From an uncultured Lachnospiraceae bacterium (GTDB lineage Bacteria; Bacillota; Clostridia; Lachnospirales; Lachnospiraceae), in NCBI GenBank assembly GCA_910588535.1, contig CAJUOO010000004.1, positions 17,668-81,667 on the forward strand: a stretch of 64,000 nt of DNA, given 5' to 3'. Below are positions 8,537-17,249 of the stretch, one piece after another. Under the pieces are notes generated by a model. It did not search any database and was not told the origin of the DNA. It saw nothing but the letters and a program-made list of their open reading frames with translations. Numbering within the stretch: the stretch's first letter is position 1; every line of letters starts with the position of its first letter. A program made the translations under genes and the position numbers.

Positions 8537-10744
8537 TTGAAAATATCACAGGAGCTGGAGCTGCTGTTACAAAAATCGGCAGTATATGCAGGACAGGAGC
8601 GACATGAATATGTGACGCCAGAACATGTTATGCTAACACTGACCTATGACAAAAAATTTTCCCACTGTTATGTAAATTGTGGTGGAAATATAAAAGAATT
8701 ACGAAAAGAATTGGAAGAATATCTAAGAAAGAATGTTGGTGGACTGCCAGAAACTAAGACAGAGATACCCGTGAGCTACGGGCTTCATGAAGCATTGATA
8801 GAGGCAGCTATGCAGGCAGAGAGCGCAGGGCAGCAGATGGTGGAGCTGGTGCACCTTATCTATGGCTTTTTCCGCTTAAAAGAATGTTTTGGAACCTATG
8901 TTATGCACACACAGGGAGTGGAGGAGGTAGATATGTTGACAGAGCTTCACTCCAGAAATTGGGAGGAGGAACCGAAACCTGAAGAAGCGCCAGCTTTGGA
9001 GGAAAACTCTTCTGCCTATATGACCTGTATGAATGAAGAAGCAGTTTCCATGAACCCTCTGATTGGCAGAGAGGAGGAGCTGGAGCGCACCATACAGGTT
9101 CTACTTCGAAAAGATAAGAACAATCCACTTCATATTGGGGAGCCGGGTGTGGGAAAGACAGCGATAGCCTATGGTCTTGCTGCTCGTATCAATGCGGGCA
9201 ATGTGCCAGATGAGCTTAAGGGGGTGCGAATGTATGCTCTTGATCTGGGAGCGATGCTCGCAGGAACACAGCTTCGTGGAGATTTTGAAAAGCGCTTAAA
9301 AGAGGCGATGAAGCAGCTTGAGAGGGAGAATCGTCCAATACTCTATATTGATGAAATTCATACTATTGTCGGTGCGGGGGCTACCACAGGAAGCTCCATG
9401 GATGCTTCTAATCTTCTAAAGCCTTATCTGACGCGCGGAACCATCCGCTTTATCGGGGCGACAACCTTTGAGGAATACAAAAAATACTTTGCCAAGAATA
9501 AAAGTATGGTGCGACGTTTCCAGAATATTGAGATCAAGGAGCCTACCCCAAAGGAAGCTGTCGATATTTTGGAAGGACTCAAGCCATATTATGAAAAATG
9601 GCACCATGTCACATACCAAAAAGGCAGCATTGAGCATGCAGTACAATTAAGCACTCGCTATCTCAATGAGCGCTATCTTCCAGACAAAGCCATTGATCTC
9701 ATTGATGAGGCGGGAGCTTACCGCGTCATGCATCCAGAAAACAGAAAAAGACAGACTGTTGATAAGAAACTAATTGAGGAGGTTCTGTCAAAAACCTGTC
9801 AGATTCCAAAACAGACAATTGAGACAGAAGAGATTAAGAAACTGTCACGCTTAGAAAAAGACCTTAAGGAACACGTATTTGGACAGATGGAGGCTGTGGA
9901 AGAACTTGCCAGTGCTGTAAAATTCTCCAAGGCAGGACTTAGGGAGGCAGAAAAGCCCGTGGCAAGTCTTCTTTTTGTGGGGCCGACAGGTGTAGGAAAG
10001 ACGGAGCTTGCCCGTTCCCTCGCTCAAGTGCTTGGCATAGAGCTGATCCGCTTTGATATGAGTGAATACGCAGAAAAGCACACTGTGGCAAAGCTGATCG
10101 GCTCTCCTGCAGGTTATGTAGGCTATGAGGAAGGTGGACTTCTCACAGAGACAATACGAAAAAAGCCTCACAGCGTCCTGCTTTTAGATGAAATAGAAAA
10201 AGCTCATCCCGACATCTTTAATGTACTCCTTCAAGTGATGGATTATGCGACATTAACGGACAATCAGGGACAGAAAGCAGACTTTCGAAATGTGATCCTT
10301 ATTATGACCTCCAACGCTGGAGCAAGAGAAGCAGGAAAGATGACGATGGGCTTTGGAGGAGAAACACAAAATGAGGGGGCGATTGACACGGAGGTAAAAC
10401 GTGTATTCAGTCCAGAGTTTAGAAACCGCCTCGATCGCATTATTATATTCCATCCTATCGACAAAAAGATGGCGATGCAGATCACAGATAAAAAGATAAC
10501 CGCTCTAAAAGAGCAGCTCACTACCAAACATGTAGATATCCAGCTATCCAAAAAGGCCAGAGAATATTTCGCCTCAAAAGGAATGAGCAAAGAATATGGT
10601 GCAAGAGAAATCCAACGTATTATAGATGCAGAATTAAAATCTCTATTAGTAGATGAGATTTTATTTGGAAAATTAAAAAAAGGCGGAAACTGCACAGTCG
10701 GCTGCGAGGATGGCAAAATAGAACTTGCCATAGAACAAGTTTAG
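8537..10744 (+). CDS. clpA: ATP-dependent Clp protease ATP-binding subunit ClpA
   Basis: A 735-residue two-AAA+ unfoldase feeding ClpP. The Clp N-domain (residues 1-145) binds ClpS. D1 has Walker A GEPGVGKT and Walker B ILYIDEIHT; D2 has Walker A GPTGVGKT, LLLDEIEKAHPD, the pore loop GSPAGYVGYEEGG and an arginine-finger segment FSPEFRNRLD. It lacks the long middle domain of ClpB/ClpC, which supports ClpA. Translation starts at TTG 8537, with AGGAGG at 8523-8528. ClpA is more typical of Gram-negatives but recurs with clpS in Lachnospiraceae. Confidence 0.94.
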   Translation: MKISQELELLLQKSAVYAGQERHEYVTPEHVMLTLTYDKKFSHCYVNCGGNIKELRKELEEYLRKNVGGLPETKTEIPVSYGLHEALIEAAMQAESAGQQMVELVHLIYGFFRLKECFGTYVMHTQGVEEVDMLTELHSRNWEEEPKPEEAPALEENSSAYMTCMNEEAVSMNPLIGREEELERTIQVLLRKDKNNPLHIGEPGVGKTAIAYGLAARINAGNVPDELKGVRMYALDLGAMLAGTQLRGDFEKRLKEAMKQLERENRPILYIDEIHTIVGAGATTGSSMDASNLLKPYLTRGTIRFIGATTFEEYKKYFAKNKSMVRRFQNIEIKEPTPKEAVDILEGLKPYYEKWHHVTYQKGSIEHAVQLSTRYLNERYLPDKAIDLIDEAGAYRVMHPENRKRQTVDKKLIEEVLSKTCQIPKQTIETEEIKKLSRLEKDLKEHVFGQMEAVEELASAVKFSKAGLREAEKPVASLLFVGPTGVGKTELARSLAQVLGIELIRFDMSEYAEKHTVAKLIGSPAGYVGYEEGGLLTETIRKKPHSVLLLDEIEKAHPDIFNVLLQVMDYATLTDNQGQKADFRNVILIMTSNAGAREAGKMTMGFGGETQNEGAIDTEVKRVFSPEFRNRLDRIIIFHPIDKKMAMQITDKKITALKEQLTTKHVDIQLSKKAREYFASKGMSKEYGAREIQRIIDAELKSLLVDEILFGKLKKGGNCTVGCEDGKIELAIEQV

Positions 10745-10796
10745 ATCACAGTAACTTTATTCCTTCTATTGAAAGAATTTCTTAAAGAATTTTATT

Positions 10797-10826
10797 CTGT
10801 ACAAACTGCTTATTTTATGTTATACT
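10797..10826 (+). promoter_or_regulatory. Possible promoter for the lipoprotein gene
   Basis: TGTACA (10797-10802), an 18-bp spacer, TATACT (10821-10826), followed after about 34 nt by the start codon. The -35 box is a weak match. Confidence 0.4.
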
Positions 10827-10859
10827 AATCAAATTGTATGAAAAGAGAGGAGAATACAT

Positions 10860-11432
10860 ATGAGGAGAAACTGGAAACATTTTGTCATATACACGGCTTT
10901 CGCCATGTCTGTTTTTAGTCTGACAGGCTGCGGCTCTCCCTCAGGGAACCCCGGCGGCGAAGTCACTACAGCAGCTCCAAAGATGGTTCTTTCCATCGGG
11001 ACAAAGGATAATCTTAAAAGCTACGATTTTACTTATGAGACAGCAACACCGGACACAGCCGGCCTGACATGGGATGCAAATAATCCAGATGCTGACACTC
11101 TGATCGCCATTATCGCGGAGGTGACAGGATGGAATCTTCATCTGGCAGAACCTGTATCTGTATCACCGGGCAGCTTTACTATCTATTTTGCTGAAGATTC
11201 TAGTATCTTTACAGGAACAGTGGATTCTTCCAAGACAGACTTTGCCATCACCGATCGCAAGGAGCTTGTGACCACCATCTTGGACAGCATTGTCGCTAAT
11301 ATGAATGCTGCTTACAACGAATCACTGACCATATATTTTGCCGCTGCAGATGGCGGTGATATCTCCATTCCTGAAGCGGGTATCACCATTTCCTCTTCCG
11401 AGCCTTACACGATGGAAGCTGAGGCAGAATAA
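10860..11432 (+). CDS. Putative secreted lipoprotein of unknown function
   Basis: A 190-residue protein with a lipoprotein signal peptide: positively charged MRRNWKH, a hydrophobic stretch and the lipobox LTGC (Cys about 24), then a Ser/Gly/Pro-rich spacer. The mature part contains LSIGTKDNLKSYDFTYETATPDT, a TLIAIIAEVTGWNL segment and two similar ITIYFA / FTIYFAED strands, which resemble the GerMN/spore-germination-type fold only loosely; I do not assign a family. GAGAGGAG precedes the ATG. It is transcribed alone, with a terminator downstream. Confidence 0.72.
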   Translation: MRRNWKHFVIYTAFAMSVFSLTGCGSPSGNPGGEVTTAAPKMVLSIGTKDNLKSYDFTYETATPDTAGLTWDANNPDADTLIAIIAEVTGWNLHLAEPVSVSPGSFTIYFAEDSSIFTGTVDSSKTDFAITDRKELVTTILDSIVANMNAAYNESLTIYFAAADGGDISIPEAGITISSSEPYTMEAEAE

Positions 11433-11460
11433 GCGCAAACTTCATATAAGAGTAAAAACA

Positions 11461-11517
11461 AAATCATCTTTCCCATAGATTATCTATCTGTTATCTATGG
11501 GAGAGATGATTTTTTTA
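11461..11517. terminator. Strong bidirectional terminator
   Basis: AAATCATCTTTCCCATAGAT (11461-11480) pairs over 20 bp (one G-T pair) with the right arm starting at 11493, followed by a T run. It separates the convergent lipoprotein and GH28-like genes. Confidence 0.85.
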
Positions 11518-11526
11518 AGCATTTAT

Positions 11527-14139
11527 CTAAAAAGCACCATATACAGTTATCTCAACTCTTTGATATTCTGGTATGACTCCATCATCATAAATAAATATAA
11601 GTTCGTAATTCCCCTCCTGTCCTTTTTTAGGAATCCAGCTAAATTTCCCGCTGCCTTCATAAAAAGACGCTCCCTCTGGCAGCTCCTTGGCAAATAGCTT
11701 GGGAGATAGCTTTGCAGCTCCAACTGTATAGTCCCTTTTCTCTATCGCCTCATTATAAATATACGCTTCGCTCTCCTTCTGCGCCGCCTCCAATGCAGGA
11801 TTTCTTACCTTTACAGTAAAGGATATCTCCACTCCGCAGTAGCCTTCCTTTTTCTTAATTGGAATAAAGTATGGTCGATGAACCGTCAGTGGCAGAGGAT
11901 AATGCTCCGTTTTCACTCGATACGTATACCCAGTATTCTGACAAGCAACCGTAGGGCTTGTATAGTAGCTGTCTGCAGGCGTGCCGGGCGCAGGTGCACC
12001 AACCTGTACATACTGTGTACGAATATCCTCCGACATATTCACCTCCTCCACTGTTGTGGAAAGGTAGGGCTCCTCTTTCCTATATTCAAGATGTGTCGGG
12101 CGCTTCCATGTATTTGTCACCATCGCAAGCGCACTGACTCCCTCACTTACATCTGCCTGTATCTTTGAAAGATTCGCGCCCTTCACATCATCGAACACGA
12201 TAGGATGACGTGTATCCTCCACTTGATAAGTAAATGTAATATCTCGAAGTGTCAGATTTTCCACATGGCGGGCATACAGCCCATATGCTGGAAGGATTCC
12301 CCAATTGCTTGGTTCTGGATAGACCGCGGGAAGTTCTGGCACATTATAAGGATCGGATATCCAGCTCTTATTCTCCTGATCCCAATCCACACGTGGCAGC
12401 AACCCTTCCTCTTTTACAAAGAATGTATTGACCAGCCACGGCAATGTCTGAACAGAACTTTTTGTCTCAAACTGTGTATATTCCCAGTTTGTATTTAGCT
12501 GCCTCTGCTCCACCGCATGTTCCATGGTCAGGCCACCACGATATTGTACCTCGATATGTTCAAGAACTATATTTTTTAATTTGCTGTCCATCAAGCCCAT
12601 TAAAATAATGGGATAGCGCGGATCGACGTTGGTGATCTTTATATTACTGATCTCAATATCAGATACTCTCGCCATATGCTCTGCCCCACAGGCATTGGCA
12701 TATTTCTCCAGATCCGTCTCAGCGATCTCACCTGACTCATCCAGCTCATAGCCCTTGTCTTCTCTATATTTTAACTTATAATATCTGCCATCTCTATATA
12801 CATAATTGGCTTCATTCTTTCGACATGGCTCCTCTTGATTCACGATCTGAATTTCTGAGTGCCCATCCACCGTCACAGTTTTGTTCTTTACATAAGAAGG
12901 AAGATACCGCTTTGCGGGATATTTTTGATAACCTTCTCTATCCGGTAACACCCACCCCACATTATCCAGCCGTACATTCCCCTCCTTGGCCAAGATAGGT
13001 TCCTCGGATGAATTTCCCGTCACTGGAAAGCGTCCTCTGTCCCCGGCGCGGATAAAGATAGGTGAACTGCTGACTTGATCCATCGTACAGTCTGTAAATA
13101 CAATATCCTTCAGATCAGAGCCATCTACCGCCTCCAGTGCAAAACCGCGGGAGCGATCAAAGGATACACGTCTCACAGTGACAAGTTCATAACCACAGGT
13201 GGACTCTGTACCTAACTTTACACGAGCAGTAGGACCACAGCGATCTGTGGCGATCAATTTATCCGTCGTATATCTGCCTGCATAGACAGAACCAGCATCA
13301 TAGCCACTCACTGTGCAGTCCTCAATCAATACATTCTTAATCGGCATATATAGACCAGCGCCATAGGATGCCTTCATCACCAGTGCATCGTCTGTCAGGG
13401 AATTAAAAGTGGAATTTCTTACTGTCACATCTTGACAACAGTCTATATCAAGAGCATCCCTTGTCGTGTCAACCATAAGCCCATCCACCAGCATATTGGT
13501 GACTCCCTCTGCAATAATAGCAAAATGACCTCCTATCAGAAGGCTAAAATCTTTTAAAACTACATTTCTTGCCCGCACAATCGCGATGGCTTTATTGCCA
13601 AACCACTCTCCCGAATGTCCTTTTTCAGATCGACAAGATGGTTCTTTCGGATCCCCACCCTGAAGAACATATCTGCGATAGCCATCCTCCATATAGCTGC
13701 CATCTATCAAGCCTTCTCCATAGATCATAACATTTTCAATATCTGCCCCATAGATAAGACTGTTCGCAAAATAAGTATGTCCATGATCCTGAAGCCCTGC
13801 ATAGAGATTTACCTCCGGCTCATCATAATTACCACCCTCACCAATCTGCTTTTCATAAGAATACTGTATATCTGTCCTCGCTGCGTGAAGAATGGCTCCT
13901 TTTCTTAAATGCAAGTTTACATTACTTTTTAATCGCAGTGTGTAGATCAAAAAATCTCCCTCTGGTATCTCTACTGTTCCTCCACCTGCCTTAGAAAGTT
14001 CCTCAATTGCCTGATTGATCGCCCGTGTATTTTCTGTTGGCTTCTTATCTGGTGCAGCGCCATATTGACAGATATCTGCCACACGTTCTTTCTCTAATAT
14101 CTCGGCGGTAATGCTGCACCCCTCTGCCCTCTTAACCAT
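11527..14139 (-). CDS. Large GH28-like parallel beta-helix glycoside hydrolase with C-terminal Ig-like domain
   Basis: 870 residues. An N-terminal pectate-lyase-like segment (ADICQYGAAPDKKPTENTRAINQAIEELSKAGGGTVEIPEG) leads into a right-handed beta-helix with GH28-like signatures: TRDALDID where NTDGID is usual, SLTDDALVMK (the DD pair) and TARVKLGTES (RxK). The GHG motif is not evident. The last 90 residues contain an Ig/cadherin-like repeat (LPEGASFYEGSGKFSWIPKKGQEGNYELIF). There is no signal peptide or TM segment, so it should be cytoplasmic and act on imported oligosaccharides. AAAGGA precedes the ATG. It is 19 bp after the neighbouring GH28 gene, in the same operon. Confidence 0.78.
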   Translation of the reverse strand: MVKRAEGCSITAEILEKERVADICQYGAAPDKKPTENTRAINQAIEELSKAGGGTVEIPEGDFLIYTLRLKSNVNLHLRKGAILHAARTDIQYSYEKQIGEGGNYDEPEVNLYAGLQDHGHTYFANSLIYGADIENVMIYGEGLIDGSYMEDGYRRYVLQGGDPKEPSCRSEKGHSGEWFGNKAIAIVRARNVVLKDFSLLIGGHFAIIAEGVTNMLVDGLMVDTTRDALDIDCCQDVTVRNSTFNSLTDDALVMKASYGAGLYMPIKNVLIEDCTVSGYDAGSVYAGRYTTDKLIATDRCGPTARVKLGTESTCGYELVTVRRVSFDRSRGFALEAVDGSDLKDIVFTDCTMDQVSSSPIFIRAGDRGRFPVTGNSSEEPILAKEGNVRLDNVGWVLPDREGYQKYPAKRYLPSYVKNKTVTVDGHSEIQIVNQEEPCRKNEANYVYRDGRYYKLKYREDKGYELDESGEIAETDLEKYANACGAEHMARVSDIEISNIKITNVDPRYPIILMGLMDSKLKNIVLEHIEVQYRGGLTMEHAVEQRQLNTNWEYTQFETKSSVQTLPWLVNTFFVKEEGLLPRVDWDQENKSWISDPYNVPELPAVYPEPSNWGILPAYGLYARHVENLTLRDITFTYQVEDTRHPIVFDDVKGANLSKIQADVSEGVSALAMVTNTWKRPTHLEYRKEEPYLSTTVEEVNMSEDIRTQYVQVGAPAPGTPADSYYTSPTVACQNTGYTYRVKTEHYPLPLTVHRPYFIPIKKKEGYCGVEISFTVKVRNPALEAAQKESEAYIYNEAIEKRDYTVGAAKLSPKLFAKELPEGASFYEGSGKFSWIPKKGQEGNYELIFIYDDGVIPEYQRVEITVYGAF

Positions 14140-14158
14140 AATTGTTCCTTTCTTCTCT

Positions 14159-15415
14159 CTAACGAATTGTCAGCTCCACTGTCTGATCGACATCTGTCAT
14201 CTCACCCTTCTGCCCTGTAATACGAACATTGGAAAATGTGATATTCTTTGCATTTCTCAAGAAAAATCCTTCTCCTTGAACTGGCTCAAGCTGTGACATC
14301 ATAGCCGGCATATCTGGTGCACCATCCTGCGCCATACAAACACTTACATTGGACAGCATAACATTTTCGATCGGCTGTTCCGCAAGACCATAGAAAAAGC
14401 CTGCCGCAGCCGTCGCTGACGTCACCATACAATTGCTGATCATGATATTCCGTATTGCAGGTGTAGTCTCATCAAGCGGATAGGCAGCCTTGTCCCACAC
14501 ATGCTTCTCCTTTCCACCTGCACCACAATAATAATACATATTAAACACAAATGGACACATAACCTTGTCCATCACTATATTGTCAAACACCATATTTTCC
14601 ATGGCATTTCCACGCTTTCTTCTGGTCTTAAGACGAATCCCTCTGTCTGTCTCCTGAAAGACACAGTTTGTTATAGTGACATTCCGTATCCCTCCGCTCA
14701 TCTCACTTCCGATAACCACACCGCCATGCCCGTGAAGCATATTACAATTCGTTATTGTTATATTCTCACATGGCATCTTTCTCGGTGTATCCTCCGTGCC
14801 CGCCTTGATGGCTATACAGTCGTCGCCAACATCAATAATACAATCTGAGATCCGCACATTTCTTGAGCTGTCTGGATCGATTCCATCTGTATTCGGAGAG
14901 TCCGCCGGATTTTTGATCTTCACGCCGCGAATAATCACATCATCACAATAGATAGGATGAACCGTCCACACTGGAGAATTTTCAAGTGTAACACCCTCCA
15001 AGAGCACATGCTGACAATTATCAAAGCATACCAGATAGGGCCTTTTATGCGGAAATTGTTTGCTCTCCCTCCACCAACGCTGCCCGTTTCCATTCAGCTT
15101 TCCCTGACCAACCACAGCCACATTTTTTTCACCTGACGCATAGATCAGAGGCTTGTACATGCTGCCCGCAATTCCCTCAAATTCCATGGATATCACTTCA
15201 TAATTCTCCACATCATCTGTAAAATTCAGGACAGCCCCAGCATCCAGATAAAGTGTCATATTGCTTCTAAGCTGAATAGAATGAGTAGAATAACTACCCG
15301 CAGGTACATAAAGTGTACCTCCTCCACGGCTGTCAAGATGCTCTATCGCTTGTTTAAATGCATCGGTCCAGTCCCCCTCTTTTCCATAATGTCCAAATTC
15401 TGTGATAGCTAACAT
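14159..15415 (-). CDS. Glycoside hydrolase family 28 protein (polygalacturonase-like)
   Basis: 418 residues with all four GH28 active-site motifs: SPNTDGIDPDSS, DVGDDCIAIKAG, GHGGVVIGSE and RGIRLKT. The family hydrolyses alpha-linked uronic acid or rhamnosyl polymers by inversion. GGAGGA just upstream of ATG 15415 (MLAITEF) selects this start over an earlier one at 15472. No signal peptide is present, so intracellular trimming of pectic oligosaccharides is likely. It lies between glpK (66 bp upstream) and the second GH28-like gene. Confidence 0.9.
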   Translation of the reverse strand: MLAITEFGHYGKEGDWTDAFKQAIEHLDSRGGGTLYVPAGSYSTHSIQLRSNMTLYLDAGAVLNFTDDVENYEVISMEFEGIAGSMYKPLIYASGEKNVAVVGQGKLNGNGQRWWRESKQFPHKRPYLVCFDNCQHVLLEGVTLENSPVWTVHPIYCDDVIIRGVKIKNPADSPNTDGIDPDSSRNVRISDCIIDVGDDCIAIKAGTEDTPRKMPCENITITNCNMLHGHGGVVIGSEMSGGIRNVTITNCVFQETDRGIRLKTRRKRGNAMENMVFDNIVMDKVMCPFVFNMYYYCGAGGKEKHVWDKAAYPLDETTPAIRNIMISNCMVTSATAAAGFFYGLAEQPIENVMLSNVSVCMAQDGAPDMPAMMSQLEPVQGEGFFLRNAKNITFSNVRITGQKGEMTDVDQTVELTIR

Positions 15416-15481
15416 TGTATTTCCTCCCTGTTGCTGCACAAGCAGCCTATTTTTTAAAACATTTTTGATCATTCTAACCTC

Positions 15482-16981
15482 TCAGCCCTCATCTTCATTC
15501 CAGCCAAAGGAGCAGGCAACTGCTTTTTTCCAGCCAGCCTCTCTCCTCATTCTCTCCTGCTCTGTAATTTCTGGTTCAAACACTTGATTGATCCTCCAAT
15601 TATCAAGAACCTCCTCCCTGCTCTTCCAGTAACCTGCTGCTAGCCCTGCCAGATATGCAGCACCGATGGCAGTTGTCTCAATACAGTCTGGTCTCTTGAC
15701 AGGAGCATCTATCATATCTGCCTGAACCTGCAATAGCAGATTATTCGCGCTCGCCCCTCCATCAACCTTCAAGCTAGAAAGCTCTATGCCAGAATCCTCC
15801 TCCATAACATGAAGCACATCATTGACCTGATAGGCAATAGACTCCAAGGTAGCACGCACAATATGATACCGATTTACCCCTCTTGTCAAACCCACAATAC
15901 AACCTCTCGCATATGCATCCCAATAAGGTGCACCCAGCCCGGTAAAGGCTGGAACCACATAACATCCATTAGTATCCTTCACCCTACTGGCAAGCTCCTC
16001 CGTCTCAGCCGCCGAGCGGATAAGTCCAAGCTCATCCCGAAGCCACTGAATTGCCGCACCTGCCACAAAGATGGAACCCTCTAATGCATATTCTATTCTC
16101 CCGTCAATTCCCCACGCTATCGTCGTCAAAAGACCATGCTTGGAGATCACCGGTCTCTCTCCGGTATTCATAAGAAGAAAGCCGCCTGTTCCATAAGTAT
16201 TCTTCGCCTCACCTGCATGAAAACAAGTCTGCCCAAACAGTGCCGCCTGCTGATCTCCCGCTGCTGCCCCAATTGGAATCGCCTTACCAAAATACACTGG
16301 GTCTGTCTCTCCATAGATACAGCTTGAAGGCTTCACCTCAGGAAGCATACATTCTGGTATTCCAAGAAGTGCAAGAATCTCCTGATCCCATGTAAGGGTA
16401 TGTATATTAAATAGCATGGTGCGGGAAGCATTTGAATAATCTGTAATATGCACTCTTCCCTTTGTCAATTTCCAGATAAGCCATGTATCCACCGTTCCAA
16501 ATAACAGCTCTCCATTCTCCGCGCGCTCACGTGCCCCTTTCACATTCTCAAGAATCCACTGAAGTTTTGTGGCGGAGAAATAAGCATCTATAATCAGCCC
16601 CGTCTTTCTGCGAAACAGTTCCGTCAATCCCTGCTCCTTCAGCCGATCGCACATAGCCGCTGTTCTTCTGCACTGCCATACAATAGCTGGGCAAATCGGC
16701 TCCCCTGTGCACTTATCCCACACGATCGTCGTCTCTCTCTGGTTTGCGATCCCAATTGCCGCGATATCCTCCGGCTCCACAAAAAGCTTCTGCATCGCCT
16801 CCACTGCAACGCCAAGCTGTGTGGACCAAATCTCACCCGCATCATGTTCCACCCAACCCGGCCGCGGAAAATGTTGGGTAAATTCCTTCTGTGCTACACT
16901 TACAATCTTCCCTTCCTTATTGAACAAAATACAGCGGTTGCTGGTCGTCCCTGCATCCATCGCCATCACATATTTTCCCAT
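15482..16981 (-). CDS. glpK: Glycerol kinase
   Basis: A 499-residue FGGY kinase forming glycerol 3-phosphate from glycerol and ATP. It carries MDAGTTSNRCILFN near the start, the glycerol-kinase-specific QKEFTQHFPRPGWVEHDAGEIW, GTVDTWLIWKLT, the PTS/effector-region AGDQQAALFGQ, and the C-terminal KVDGGASANNLLLQVQADMIDAPV. Length is normal. It heads an apparent operon with two GH28 enzymes, an uncommon partnership; no glpF or glpO is adjacent. Confidence 0.93.
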   Translation of the reverse strand: MGKYVMAMDAGTTSNRCILFNKEGKIVSVAQKEFTQHFPRPGWVEHDAGEIWSTQLGVAVEAMQKLFVEPEDIAAIGIANQRETTIVWDKCTGEPICPAIVWQCRRTAAMCDRLKEQGLTELFRRKTGLIIDAYFSATKLQWILENVKGARERAENGELLFGTVDTWLIWKLTKGRVHITDYSNASRTMLFNIHTLTWDQEILALLGIPECMLPEVKPSSCIYGETDPVYFGKAIPIGAAAGDQQAALFGQTCFHAGEAKNTYGTGGFLLMNTGERPVISKHGLLTTIAWGIDGRIEYALEGSIFVAGAAIQWLRDELGLIRSAAETEELASRVKDTNGCYVVPAFTGLGAPYWDAYARGCIVGLTRGVNRYHIVRATLESIAYQVNDVLHVMEEDSGIELSSLKVDGGASANNLLLQVQADMIDAPVKRPDCIETTAIGAAYLAGLAAGYWKSREEVLDNWRINQVFEPEITEQERMRREAGWKKAVACSFGWNEDEG

Positions 16982-17079
16982 AGTGCATCCTCCATCTTAT
17001 CTCATCCTGATATTCTAAAAAAAGTATACCATATCCTTCTTTGACTTACCAGAGAATCTAAGCAGAATATTCTCACCAG

Positions 17080-17167
17080 CTCCCATCTGCCCGCTTCGCG
17101 GAATCTCAAATCTATACAGAGAATGTCATACTTCAGGCATTCTCTTGTGTGAGACTTAGAACTTCTT
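17080..17167 (-). repeat. Dispersed intergenic repeat, copy 2
   Basis: The reverse complement of this segment aligns with 8081-8170 (shared blocks GAGAATGCCTGAA, ATAGATTTGAGATTCCGC, ATGGGAG). It lies in the gap between glpK and the PTS gene and has no open frame. Confidence 0.6.
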
Positions 17168-17188
17168 CTCACACTACTCAAAAAAATA

Positions 17189-17212
17189 AGCGGAGATCCG
17201 AAGATCTCCGCT
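17189..17212 (-). terminator. Terminator of the PTS EIICB gene
   Basis: AGCGGAGATC-CGAA-GATCTCCGCT tetraloop hairpin, followed on the minus strand by TTATTTTTT. Confidence 0.85.
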
Positions 17213-17249
17213 CTGCTAGGAATTTAGCATCACTCTATTAGCATAATGC

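Noticed and set aside
10253..10731. Antisense open frames within clpA
   Set aside because: Long antisense frames in a codon-biased gene; no ribosome site or domain. Many similar shadows within pyrB, glpK, htpG, clpX and the dehydratase gene were discarded for the same reason.
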